The position numbers were made by a program, and so were the translations under genes. The notes under the pieces are model-generated. The model was not told the DNA's origin and did not search any database. It worked only from the letters and a program-made list of their open reading frames with translations. A stretch of DNA of 5,874 nt from contig CANRKE010000071.1 in assembly GCA_947631135.1 (NCBI GenBank), positions 1-5,874 of the forward strand, read 5' to 3'. Shown here in pieces: positions 1 to 5,496 of this stretch. The number at the start of each line of letters is the position of its first letter. Positions within the stretch are counted from its first letter, which is position 1. Source of the DNA: an uncultured Bacilli bacterium (GTDB lineage: Bacteria; Bacillota_I; Bacilli_A; RF39; UBA660).

Positions 1-623
1 GTTTCAGTTATTACGTTTTTATTATTCTTACCTAATATCGCACTAGCTAATGTTGGTAATTCTTTATCATACCCTTCTACTTTTATTTTTCCATCTAAAT
101 TAATATTTAAGAAATGATTTTGATTTCCCCCATTATCCCTTATCCAAATATATAATTGGTAACTTTCTTCTGATGACGCATTTTGTTTTATGTTTGTTAA
201 AAGTGTTAATTCTTTTGTTTTTTCATCATATGCTTCAAATGATCCAACTCCAATTTTTTCATCATTATGATACAAGCTATATCTTAAATTACTATCACTA
301 TATATTTCTTTATCTATATTTAAATTGGTTAATTTAAATCTTAAATATATTTCTTTGTTATTATTATTTCTTACACTAAATTCATGTTTAGGAGCATACT
401 TTAGTACCTCATCTTCATTCATTGGTATTTGTAAATCATTATTTCTGATAGATGAACCATCAACATATTCTATATCTATATTATCCATAGTTATAAATTC
501 ATTTTCCTTACCTTTATTAGCTACCATTAGGTATGCTAGTGTACTACCAATCAATAATATCATTACTGATATTACTATCAATATTATTTTACTATTTCTT
601 TTTTTCTTATTATTTTTTTTCAA
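1..623 (-). CDS. TasA/SipW-type exported surface protein, N-terminal part (runs off the left edge)
   Basis: This is an open frame of 207 codons from a TTG start to the window edge, with no stop. The start is supported by an AAGGTAGGTG Shine-Dalgarno site seven bases upstream and by what follows: a Lys/Asn/Arg-rich N-terminus (residues 1-12), then one hydrophobic segment (about 13-35) ending in GSTLAYL. The only early ATG would begin inside that segment. Basic head, hydrophobic stretch and a G-x-T-x-A-Y motif are the pattern of TasA/camelysin-type proteins exported through a SipW-like signal peptidase; it could instead be a simple N-terminal membrane anchor. The rest (about 37-207) is extracellular in character, rich in Asn, Asp, Lys and short beta-prone strings, for example HEFSVRNN (about 75-82) and YQLYIWIRDN. 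I recall similar sequences in predicted surface proteins of gut Firmicutes, but I cannot name a function. No sortase signal or C-terminus is visible. The gene is separated from the ribosome-factor operon by its own promoter and leader. Confidence 0.72.
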   Translation of the reverse strand, partial: MKKNNKKKRNSKIILIVISVMILLIGSTLAYLMVANKGKENEFITMDNIDIEYVDGSSIRNNDLQIPMNEDEVLKYAPKHEFSVRNNNNKEIYLRFKLTNLNIDKEIYSDSNLRYSLYHNDEKIGVGSFEAYDEKTKELTLLTNIKQNASSEESYQLYIWIRDNGGNQNHFLNINLDGKIKVEGYDKELPTLASAILGKNNKNVITE

Positions 624-632
624 AATAAAACA

Positions 633-728
633 CCTACCTTATTTTAAGGTAAGTTATTAGGTCTTATAAGTATGACCCCCCAATACAAACAAATATTTAT
701 ATATATTCTTTATAGGAATACCTACCTT
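633..728 (-). promoter_or_regulatory. Leader with sequestered Shine-Dalgarno and a competing duplicate (possible switch)
   Basis: Read on the minus strand, CTTACCTTA (653-645) and TAAGGTAGG (641-633) form a 9-bp stem, with one G-U pair, around a 3-base loop. The downstream arm is the Shine-Dalgarno site of the TTG-started gene, so this fold hides it. The same nine bases, AAGGTAGGT, occur again at 728-720 near the start of the leader. There AAGGTAGG could pair with the same CTTACCTT strand over eight bases, which would release the Shine-Dalgarno site. Between the two copies lie a small TATTC/GAATA hairpin and a run of six Gs (681-676) leading into an imperfect GGTC/GACC hairpin (677-660). I do not recognise a known riboswitch class. 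The pairings are read directly from the sequence; regulation by ligand, protein or temperature is inference. Confidence 0.5.
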
Positions 729-744
729 TTTCTATTACAATCTC

Positions 745-773
745 ATATTATCAAAATATTAGTAAAAATTCAA
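745..773 (-). promoter_or_regulatory. Extended -10 promoter for the surface-protein gene
   Basis: On the minus strand, TTGAAT (773-768) is followed after exactly 17 bases by TAATAT (750-745), preceded by TGA, which makes an extended -10 (TGnTAATAT). It lies 22-50 bases beyond the rbfA stop and would start transcription near 738, giving a leader of about 115 bases before the TTG start codon. No intrinsic terminator is visible between rbfA and this point, so read-through from the operon may also feed the gene. Confidence 0.5.
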
Positions 774-794
774 GATAATTTATAACTTTTAAAT

Positions 795-1127
795 TTAATC
801 ATTCAAATTATCAATTATTTTATCAATTTTTTCACCATATTCTATTGATTCGTCATAACAAAATTTTATCTCAGGCATCTTTCTTATATCAACTCTAGAT
901 GAGAGCAACATTTTAATAAATCCACTTGCTTTATTCAAAGATGCTAAAGCAATATCTTTATCTACTCCCATACTAGTAAAATATACTTTTGCATAACTTA
1001 AATCATTTGTAATACTAGTTCCAGTAATAGATACAAAACCTATTGATTTATCTTTTACTTCTTCATGAATTATCTTAGATATTTCTTCTGTAAAAGCATG
1101 TTCTAATCTATTTATTTTTACACTCAT
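795..1127 (-). CDS. rbfA: Ribosome-binding factor A
   Basis: RbfA is a small cytoplasmic KH-type protein that binds the 30S subunit near the 5' helix of 16S rRNA and helps late 30S maturation, notably in the cold. The 110 residues match the usual family length of about 115. Family features are visible in order: an N-terminal helix with RLEHAFTEEISKII, a central beta region (SIGFVSITG, then LSYAKVYF), the Ala-x-Gly kink between helices (A67-S68-G69, in NKASGFI), and the conserved RKMPEIKF block (82-89) followed by DESIEYGEKID. Its ATG lies five bases after the infB stop. It is the last gene of the rimP-nusA-infB operon here; truB and ribF, which often follow in Bacilli, are absent. Confidence 0.96.
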   Translation of the reverse strand: MSVKINRLEHAFTEEISKIIHEEVKDKSIGFVSITGTSITNDLSYAKVYFTSMGVDKDIALASLNKASGFIKMLLSSRVDIRKMPEIKFCYDESIEYGEKIDKIIDNLND

Positions 1128-1132
1128 AATAA

Positions 1133-3229
1133 TTAGCTCCTTTTAACTTCTACATTTTCAAAGCATTCTATGATATCATTTTCTTTAATATCACTATAAT
1201 TTTCTAAAGTAATACCACATTCAAATCCAGACTTTACTTCTTTAACACTATCTTTTTCACGTTGAACAGATGCAATTGATCCTTCATATATAACTATTCC
1301 ATCACGTATTAAACGAGCTAATGATTTTTGTTTTATCACTCCATCAGTAACATAACTACCAGCAATATTACCAACTTTAGAAAATTTAAATATTTTTCTT
1401 ATTTCAGCATGACCAATTATCTTTTCTTCATAAACAGGTTCAAGCATTCCTTTCATTGCAAGTTCCATTTCTTCAACTACTTTATATATAATGTTATATA
1501 ATCTTATATCAATATTATATTCTTTAGCTATTTCAAGAGTTTTATTATTAGGTCTTACATTGAATCCTATAATTATTGCATTACTTGCTCTAGCTAAAAC
1601 AATATCTGATTCAGTAATAGTACCAACACCACTACGAATAATATTTATTTTAACTCCATCAACATCTATTTTTTGTAAAGAAGATTTAACAGCTTCTTCA
1701 CTACCTTTTACATCTGTTTTTAATACTACATTAATTTCTTTTATACCACTTTGAATCTTAGCAAATAAATCATCTAAGTTAATATTATTTTGTTTAACGT
1801 TTTTCTTTTTTTCATTTTCTTCACGTTTTTGTGCGATAGTTCTAGCTTCATTTATAGATTCAAAAGCCATAAATTTATCACCAGCTGAAGGCACTTTATT
1901 TAAACCTGTAATAGTTACTGGAGTTGAAAATATCGCACTTACTTGATCTACTCCCATATCATTCTTTAGTGTTCTTACTTTACCAAATGCACTACCACAA
2001 ACTATAGCATCTCCCAATCTTAAAGTACCATTTTGTATTAAAAGTGTTACTACACTTCCTACATTTTTATCAAGTTTTGATTCAATAACAGTACCAACTG
2101 CATATCTATTTGGATTAGCCTTAAGATCTCTTAATTCACTTACAAGTAAGATGTTTTCTAATAATTCTTCAACACCATCACCTGTTTTAGCAGAAATTTT
2201 TGTATATATTGTATCTCCACCCCATTCTTCTGGAGTTAAACCACATTCAACTAATTCTGTCATTACTTTTTCTGGATTTGCATCTGGTTTATCTATCTTA
2301 TTGATTGCTACTAATATTGGAACATTAGCTGCTTTTGCATGATCGATTGCTTCTTTTGTTTGAGGCATAACACCATCATCTGCTGCGACAATTATTACAA
2401 CTATATCTGTAATAGATGCACCCCTAGCCCTCATTTGTGTAAATGCTGCATGTCCAGGTGTATCAATAAAAGTTATAAGCTTATCTTTATGTTTTACTTG
2501 ATAAGCACCTATTGCTTGAGTTATTCCTCCAGCTTCTGTATTTATTATATTAGATTTTCTAATAGTATCTAAAAGTGTAGTTTTCCCATGATCAACATGT
2601 CCCATTATCGTTACAACAGGAGCACGTGGAACTAGATCTTCTTCATTATCTTCAATTTCGAATTCTTCAAAATTTGATATATCTTCAGTTTCCTCATGTT
2701 TAAGTGTTTTATTATAATCAAGAGCTATTACTTCACATGTTTCATAATCTATTGGATTATTAATACTTAACATAGAACCTAATGCGATAGCTTTTTTAAC
2801 AATATCTACTGGATTTACTTTTAATAAACTTGCAAAATCACTAACTGTCATTCCTTTTTTATATAAAATTATATTATCATCTTCATCTTTTTTATTAGAT
2901 GTTAATTTTTCTTTATTCTTATACATTTTCTTTTTTAATTTTGCAAATTCTTCTTTGTTATTACTATGTGTATCTTTTTTCTTTAATTTTTGTTTTTTAA
3001 CTGTATTATCAACATCAATATTTTTTATAGATTCAACTTGCATCTGTATTTGTTCATCTATTTCATCATCGACATCAACACTTTCAAATGCATAATCCAA
3101 TTTTACTATTGTTTCTTGATCTAATAAATCATTTTCATTTGTTATGTCGTATCCTAAATAATTTAATTTATCTAAAACTTCTTCGACACTTTTATTAATA
3201 TCAAGTGCATATTCTAAAACACTCATCAT
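1133..3229 (-). CDS. infB: Translation initiation factor IF-2
   Basis: IF2 is the GTPase that brings initiator fMet-tRNA to the 30S P site and promotes subunit joining. I chose the ATG at 3229 (698 residues) over an in-frame GTG nine bases upstream, because the GTG lies inside the Shine-Dalgarno site. Domains in order: an IF2_N-like module (about 1-45, SVEEVLDKLNYLGY); a Lys/Asp-rich flexible linker (about 50-120); a second IF2_N module (about 122-175, KGMTVSDFASLLKV); and the G domain with G1 GHVDHGKT (210-217), G2 GGITQAIGAY (234-243), G3 DTPGH (256-260), G4 NKID (310-313) and G5 SAK (346-348). After these come the beta-barrel domain II, domain III and the fMet-tRNA-binding C2 domain, which ends with the typical GFECGITLENY. 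All GTPase residues are intact, and the length is close to the roughly 716 residues of Bacillus subtilis IF2. Confidence 0.98.
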   Translation of the reverse strand: MMSVLEYALDINKSVEEVLDKLNYLGYDITNENDLLDQETIVKLDYAFESVDVDDEIDEQIQMQVESIKNIDVDNTVKKQKLKKKDTHSNNKEEFAKLKKKMYKNKEKLTSNKKDEDDNIILYKKGMTVSDFASLLKVNPVDIVKKAIALGSMLSINNPIDYETCEVIALDYNKTLKHEETEDISNFEEFEIEDNEEDLVPRAPVVTIMGHVDHGKTTLLDTIRKSNIINTEAGGITQAIGAYQVKHKDKLITFIDTPGHAAFTQMRARGASITDIVVIIVAADDGVMPQTKEAIDHAKAANVPILVAINKIDKPDANPEKVMTELVECGLTPEEWGGDTIYTKISAKTGDGVEELLENILLVSELRDLKANPNRYAVGTVIESKLDKNVGSVVTLLIQNGTLRLGDAIVCGSAFGKVRTLKNDMGVDQVSAIFSTPVTITGLNKVPSAGDKFMAFESINEARTIAQKREENEKKKNVKQNNINLDDLFAKIQSGIKEINVVLKTDVKGSEEAVKSSLQKIDVDGVKINIIRSGVGTITESDIVLARASNAIIIGFNVRPNNKTLEIAKEYNIDIRLYNIIYKVVEEMELAMKGMLEPVYEEKIIGHAEIRKIFKFSKVGNIAGSYVTDGVIKQKSLARLIRDGIVIYEGSIASVQREKDSVKEVKSGFECGITLENYSDIKENDIIECFENVEVKRS
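1137..1144 (-). promoter_or_regulatory. rbfA ribosome binding site inside the infB end
   Basis: AAAAGGAG lies within the last sense codons of infB (Lys-Arg-Ser) just before its TAA, nine bases ahead of the rbfA ATG. Ribosomes finishing IF2 uncover this site, so the two genes are probably translationally coupled. Confidence 0.7.
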
Positions 3230-3233
3230 AAGT

Positions 3234-3247
3234 ATCACTACCTTTCT
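3234..3247 (-). promoter_or_regulatory. infB ribosome binding site
   Basis: AGAAAGGTAGTGAT matches the ideal AGAAAGGAGGTGAT at 12 of 14 bases, and its GGTAG core lies eight bases before the ATG at 3229. The site overlaps the TAG stop of the dCMP deaminase gene and contains the alternative GTG (3238-3236), which rules that GTG out as the main start. Confidence 0.65.
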
Positions 3248-3725
3248 ATAAATTTAAAGTTATTTCTTTTTTACTTTTTTTATACTTTTTATATTCAACT
3301 CCACATTTATCAAACATTCTTTTAGCAACTATATTTCCATCAGTACCATCATATTTATCATCTTCATATATAACCTTTTTAATTCCTGATTGAATTATAG
3401 CTTTCGCACACTCATTACATGGAAATAATGTAACATATATTGTTGAACCAGTAAGATCTATACCTCTTGCATTCAATATTGCATTTAACTCAGAATGACA
3501 TACATAGGCATATTTTGTTTCTGTAAATTTACCTTCTCTTTCCCATGGTAAATCCTCATCATTAAATCCTATAGGTGCCCCATTATATCCCATTGATAAT
3601 ATTTTATGATTATCATCTACAATACATGCACCAACTACTGTATTTGGATCTTTACTTCTTAGTGATGATAGTTTTGCAAGCGACATAAAATATTCATCCC
3701 AAGTTATATAATTTTCTCTTTTCAT
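3246..3725 (-). CDS. dCMP (deoxycytidylate) deaminase, DCTD-like
   Basis: Predicted zinc enzyme that deaminates dCMP to dUMP, the substrate of thymidylate synthase; relatives are activated by dCTP and inhibited by dTTP. The 159 residues carry the full cytidine/deoxycytidylate deaminase signature: the zinc ligand H77 and catalytic E79 in CHSELNAI, and zinc ligands C103 and C106 in FPCNEC. Other blocks are strikingly like eukaryotic DCTD: SKDPN (24-28), VGACIV (31-36), GYNGAP (46-51), DLPW (58-61), LFPCNECAK and SGIKKVIY. The likeness to Bacillus ComEB is weaker, so I give no symbol. The ATG lies eight bases after the ylxR stop, with a modest TAGGT Shine-Dalgarno site. It sits exactly where ylxQ (an L7Ae-family RNA-binding gene) lies in the standard operon, between ylxR and infB. 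Nothing in its base composition looks foreign. Confidence 0.93.
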   Translation of the reverse strand: MKRENYITWDEYFMSLAKLSSLRSKDPNTVVGACIVDDNHKILSMGYNGAPIGFNDEDLPWEREGKFTETKYAYVCHSELNAILNARGIDLTGSTIYVTLFPCNECAKAIIQSGIKKVIYEDDKYDGTDGNIVAKRMFDKCGVEYKKYKKSKKEITLNL

Positions 3726-3733
3726 ATAAAAAC

Positions 3734-3991
3734 CTACAATCTATTAATTAATTCATCGAATATTTCATCAGGTATTTGTGTATCTAAATGTTTATTTAAT
3801 ATTTTACTTTTTTTCGCATTTAAAATTACTTCTTTATCTTTTTTTAAGTATGCTCCTCTTCCGTTTGATTTTCCTCTTTCATCATCAATTATTATATTAC
3901 CACTTGGTTCTCTAACTATTCTAAATAGTTCCATCTTTGGTAATTTTTCATGACTTACAACACAAGTTCTCATAGGTATTTTTCTTTGCAT
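3734..3991 (-). CDS. ylxR: YlxR/RnpM, RNase P modulator family protein
   Basis: Small basic RNA-binding protein of the DUF448/YlxR family; the Bacillus member has been described as RnpM, which binds RNase P RNA and modulates its activity. The 85 residues hold the hallmarks: KIPMRTCVV (4-12, with C10), ELFRIVR (21-27) and the family signature NGRGAYL (43-49), followed by a helical C-terminus ending in EIFDELINRL. Bacillus YlxR is about 91 residues, so this is full length. I place the start at the ATG at 3991, because AGGTGGT lies at the right distance from it. The GTG three codons earlier directly abuts the nusA stop and has no Shine-Dalgarno site. Its position directly after nusA is the conserved one. 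Confidence 0.94.
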   Translation of the reverse strand: MQRKIPMRTCVVSHEKLPKMELFRIVREPSGNIIIDDERGKSNGRGAYLKKDKEVILNAKKSKILNKHLDTQIPDEIFDELINRL

Positions 3992-3995
3992 ATTT

Positions 3996-4002
3996 ACCAC
4001 CT
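3996..4002 (-). promoter_or_regulatory. ylxR ribosome binding site overlapping the nusA stop
   Basis: AGGTGGT matches the consensus AGGAGGT at six of seven bases, ends four bases before the ATG at 3991, and begins within the TAG stop codon of nusA. It decides the ylxR start and suggests coupling to nusA translation. Confidence 0.6.
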
Positions 4003-5077
4003 ACTTTAAATTTATTCCTTCACTTTCTAGTTGTTTTTTTGTTTTAACATCTATTCTATAATGTGTTAATCTACTTGCAAGTACAACATTTATACCTTTT
4101 CTACCTATAGCAAGAGATAAATTTTTATCATCTACTATAGCTAGTGCCTTTTTCTCTTTTTCATCCATAATTATTACATTTACATCTTCTGCTGGTTGTA
4201 ATGCATTAGATATAAATATTCTTGGATCTTCATCATATTTAACTAAATCTATTTTTTCATTATTTAATTCTTTAACTATATTAGTTATTCTTCTTCCTTT
4301 TTCACCAACACATGTACCTATTGGATCAACATTAGGATTTATACTTGAAAGTGCAACTTTACTTCTTACACCAGCTTCACGTGCAACTCCATGAATAAGT
4401 ACTGTTCCTTCTTCTATTTCAGGTATTTCGCTTTCAAACAAACGTTTTACAAAACCATAATGACGTCTTGTAAGTAATATTGAAATAGATTTTGTTGTGA
4501 TGCTTATTTTTGATACATATGCTTTAATACTATTACCCATTACTAATTTTTCATCACCAATAAGTTCTTTTTTAGGTAAAATAGCCATAGTTCTACCAAT
4601 ATCTACTAGATAATTTTTTTCATCTTCCATAGATAATGTTCCAACTATCATTTCCCCTTGTTTATCCCCTAATTCTTCTTCTAGACTATTCTTTTCTGCT
4701 TCTTTAACTCTTTGAATAATAACTTGTTTAGCAGTAGATGCAGCAACTCTTCCAAAATCTTTTGGTGTTACTTCTTCTTCTATTGTTTCTCCCACTTTTA
4801 TATCTTTAACAATTTTTTTTGCTTCGCTTAATGGTATTTCAATATCTTCATCGTAATCTTCTTTTTCATCTTCAACTACTGTTAAGAATGAAAATACTTT
4901 AATAAATCCAGTATCTTTATTAATATCAACTCTAACATTTGATAAACCATAATTTTTCTTATATGCAGTAGTTAAAGCAAGTTCCATAGATTCAAATAAA
5001 CCATCTTTACTAATATGTTTTTCTTCTGCTAAATTGTTAAGAGCACTTAAAAATTCATTTGCTTCTTTCTTAATCAT
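4001..5077 (-). CDS. nusA: Transcription termination/antitermination factor NusA
   Basis: NusA binds RNA polymerase and nascent RNA, promoting pausing, intrinsic termination and antitermination complexes. The chosen ATG at 5077 gives 358 residues, near the 371 of Bacillus subtilis NusA. Nine more codons upstream are open, but they lie inside rimP, and AAGGGAGGT precedes only the chosen ATG correctly. Domains in order: the RNA-polymerase-binding N-terminal domain (about 1-125, with the signature EVTPKDFGR at 102-110); an S1 domain (about 138-205); KH1 with its GEKG loop (258-261), preceded by the conserved AREAG and DPIGTCVG; and KH2 with GRKG (325-328, in LAIGRKG). It ends soon after KH2 and lacks the acidic repeats of proteobacterial NusA, as expected for Firmicutes. 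Confidence 0.98.
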   Translation of the reverse strand: MIKKEANEFLSALNNLAEEKHISKDGLFESMELALTTAYKKNYGLSNVRVDINKDTGFIKVFSFLTVVEDEKEDYDEDIEIPLSEAKKIVKDIKVGETIEEEVTPKDFGRVAASTAKQVIIQRVKEAEKNSLEEELGDKQGEMIVGTLSMEDEKNYLVDIGRTMAILPKKELIGDEKLVMGNSIKAYVSKISITTKSISILLTRRHYGFVKRLFESEIPEIEEGTVLIHGVAREAGVRSKVALSSINPNVDPIGTCVGEKGRRITNIVKELNNEKIDLVKYDEDPRIFISNALQPAEDVNVIIMDEKEKKALAIVDDKNLSLAIGRKGINVVLASRLTHYRIDVKTKKQLESEGINLK

Positions 5078-5078
5078 T

Positions 5079-5327
5079 TTAATTACCTCCCTTTGAACAT
5101 ACATCTAAAATATAATTATCATCATCAATAATATTTGCATCGTCTAAAATAGGGTTTATAATTTCACTTGCTAGAACACAAGTATCTAAGTCAACACCAC
5201 CAACTTTATCTATTATTATTCTAAGAAAATAATTGCTAGTTTCTTTTTCATATGTTACGCTTAAAATATTAATTCCAACTTCATTAAGTGGCTTTTCAAC
5301 TAATTTTAAAACTTTGTCTTTTATCAT
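5079..5327 (-). CDS. rimP: Ribosome maturation factor RimP, N-terminal domain only
   Basis: RimP is needed for maturation of the 30S subunit; its N-terminal alpha/beta domain is joined to a C-terminal SH3-like domain that contacts ribosomal protein S12. The 82 residues here match the N-terminal domain: an opening helix (VLKLVEKPLNEVGIN), YFLRIIID (33-40), then GGVDLDTCVLASEIINPILDD (43-63) and YILDVCSKGG (72-81). That last block corresponds to the usual YFLEVSSPG, which normally leads into a second domain of about 70 residues. Here the frame stops two residues later and nusA begins, so the SH3-like domain is missing. The ATG at 5327 is preceded by GGAGGT; an in-frame TTG at 5339 is part of that site's surroundings and is not used. 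It is the first gene of the operon. Confidence 0.85.
   Translation of the reverse strand: MIKDKVLKLVEKPLNEVGINILSVTYEKETSNYFLRIIIDKVGGVDLDTCVLASEIINPILDDANIIDDDNYILDVCSKGGN
5085..5093 (-). promoter_or_regulatory. nusA ribosome binding site inside the rimP end
   Basis: AAGGGAGGT is the strongest Shine-Dalgarno site in the window. It is made by the last codons of rimP (Lys-Gly-Gly) and lies seven bases before the nusA ATG. The rimP stop and the nusA start are separated by one base, so translation is probably coupled. Confidence 0.75.
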
Positions 5328-5331
5328 ACTT

Positions 5332-5337
5332 ACCTCC
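5332..5337 (-). promoter_or_regulatory. rimP ribosome binding site
   Basis: GGAGGT lies four bases before the ATG at 5327 and fixes the rimP start. The in-frame TTG immediately upstream (5339-5337) overlaps the site and cannot use it. Confidence 0.7.
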
Positions 5338-5350
5338 AAATATTATTTAA

Positions 5351-5370
5351 AGAGTGGGAAATCCCACTCC
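5351..5370 (-). promoter_or_regulatory. GC-rich hairpin in the rimP operon leader
   Basis: On the minus strand GGAGTGGGA and TCCCACTCT form eight perfect base pairs plus a G-U pair around a tiny loop. This is the only strongly GC-rich stem in the window. The following bases (CTTTAAATAATATTT) are T-rich but broken, so it could be a weak terminator or attenuator. Alternatively, because the predicted transcript starts only about eight bases upstream, it could be a 5'-end stem-loop that protects the mRNA. It lies 13 bases upstream of the rimP Shine-Dalgarno site. The hairpin is seen directly; its role is inferred. Confidence 0.6.
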
Positions 5371-5384
5371 TTGATGTCAATAGT

Positions 5385-5413
5385 ATTTTAACACATTATT
5401 CTTTAAATGTATA
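5385..5413 (-). promoter_or_regulatory. Promoter of the rimP-nusA-infB operon
   Basis: On the minus strand TATACA (5413-5408) is followed after 17 bases by TAAAAT (5390-5385), with an extended -10 (TGTTAAAAT). Transcription would start near 5378, about 50 bases before the rimP ATG. The -35 matches four of six consensus bases and the -10 five of six. It lies between the terminator of the upstream gene and the leader hairpin. Confidence 0.55.
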
Positions 5414-5451
5414 TCTTTTTTTTAATTTTTTTCTTATTTCTTGACAAACAC

Positions 5452-5480
5452 AAAAAAATCATAACTTTTAATATTATGAT
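5452..5480 (-). terminator. Intrinsic terminator of the upstream Rpn-family gene
   Basis: ATCATAA (5480-5474) and TTATGAT (5464-5458) form a 7-bp AT-rich stem with a 9-base loop, followed directly by a run of seven Ts (5458-5452). It begins 17 bases after the stop codon of the right-edge gene. The stem is weak by GC standards but fits an AT-rich genome. Confidence 0.5.
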
Positions 5481-5496
5481 AATTTTATTTAAATTA

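Noticed and set aside
325..660. Plus-strand open frame with a hydrophobic, lipoprotein-like N-terminus (LTLNSCLG).
   Set aside because: It lies antisense to the TTG-started surface gene, begins at a TTG with no Shine-Dalgarno site, and its hydrophobic composition is what an AT-rich minus-strand gene rich in Lys and Asn codons produces on the other strand.
660..681. G-run plus GGTC/GACC hairpin as a terminator for rbfA.
   Set aside because: The stem is interrupted by a mismatch and no T-run follows, so it is better seen as part of the downstream gene's leader.
1491..2572. Three plus-strand open frames inside infB.
   Set aside because: They are antisense to the strongly conserved GTPase and C-terminal regions of IF2, have no ribosome binding sites, and resemble no family.
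5078..5104. Upstream ATG that would extend NusA by nine residues and overlap rimP by 26 bases.
   Set aside because: The extra codons encode the Shine-Dalgarno site of the downstream ATG, and the extension has no counterpart in the NusA family.
795..5327. Possible use of the Mycoplasma genetic code, since none of the seven complete stops is TGA.
   Set aside because: The Trp positions checked are all TGG and no conserved protein needs TGA read as Trp; seven stops are too few for the lack of TGA to mean anything in AT-rich DNA.
5375..5380. TTGACA on the minus strand between the predicted -10 and the leader hairpin.
   Set aside because: A -10 at the right distance would fall inside the GC-rich hairpin, where no match exists; the extended -10 promoter just upstream fits better.
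5441..5446. Perfect -35 hexamer TTGACA on the plus strand.
   Set aside because: No acceptable -10 lies 15-19 bases downstream, and no plus-strand gene follows.
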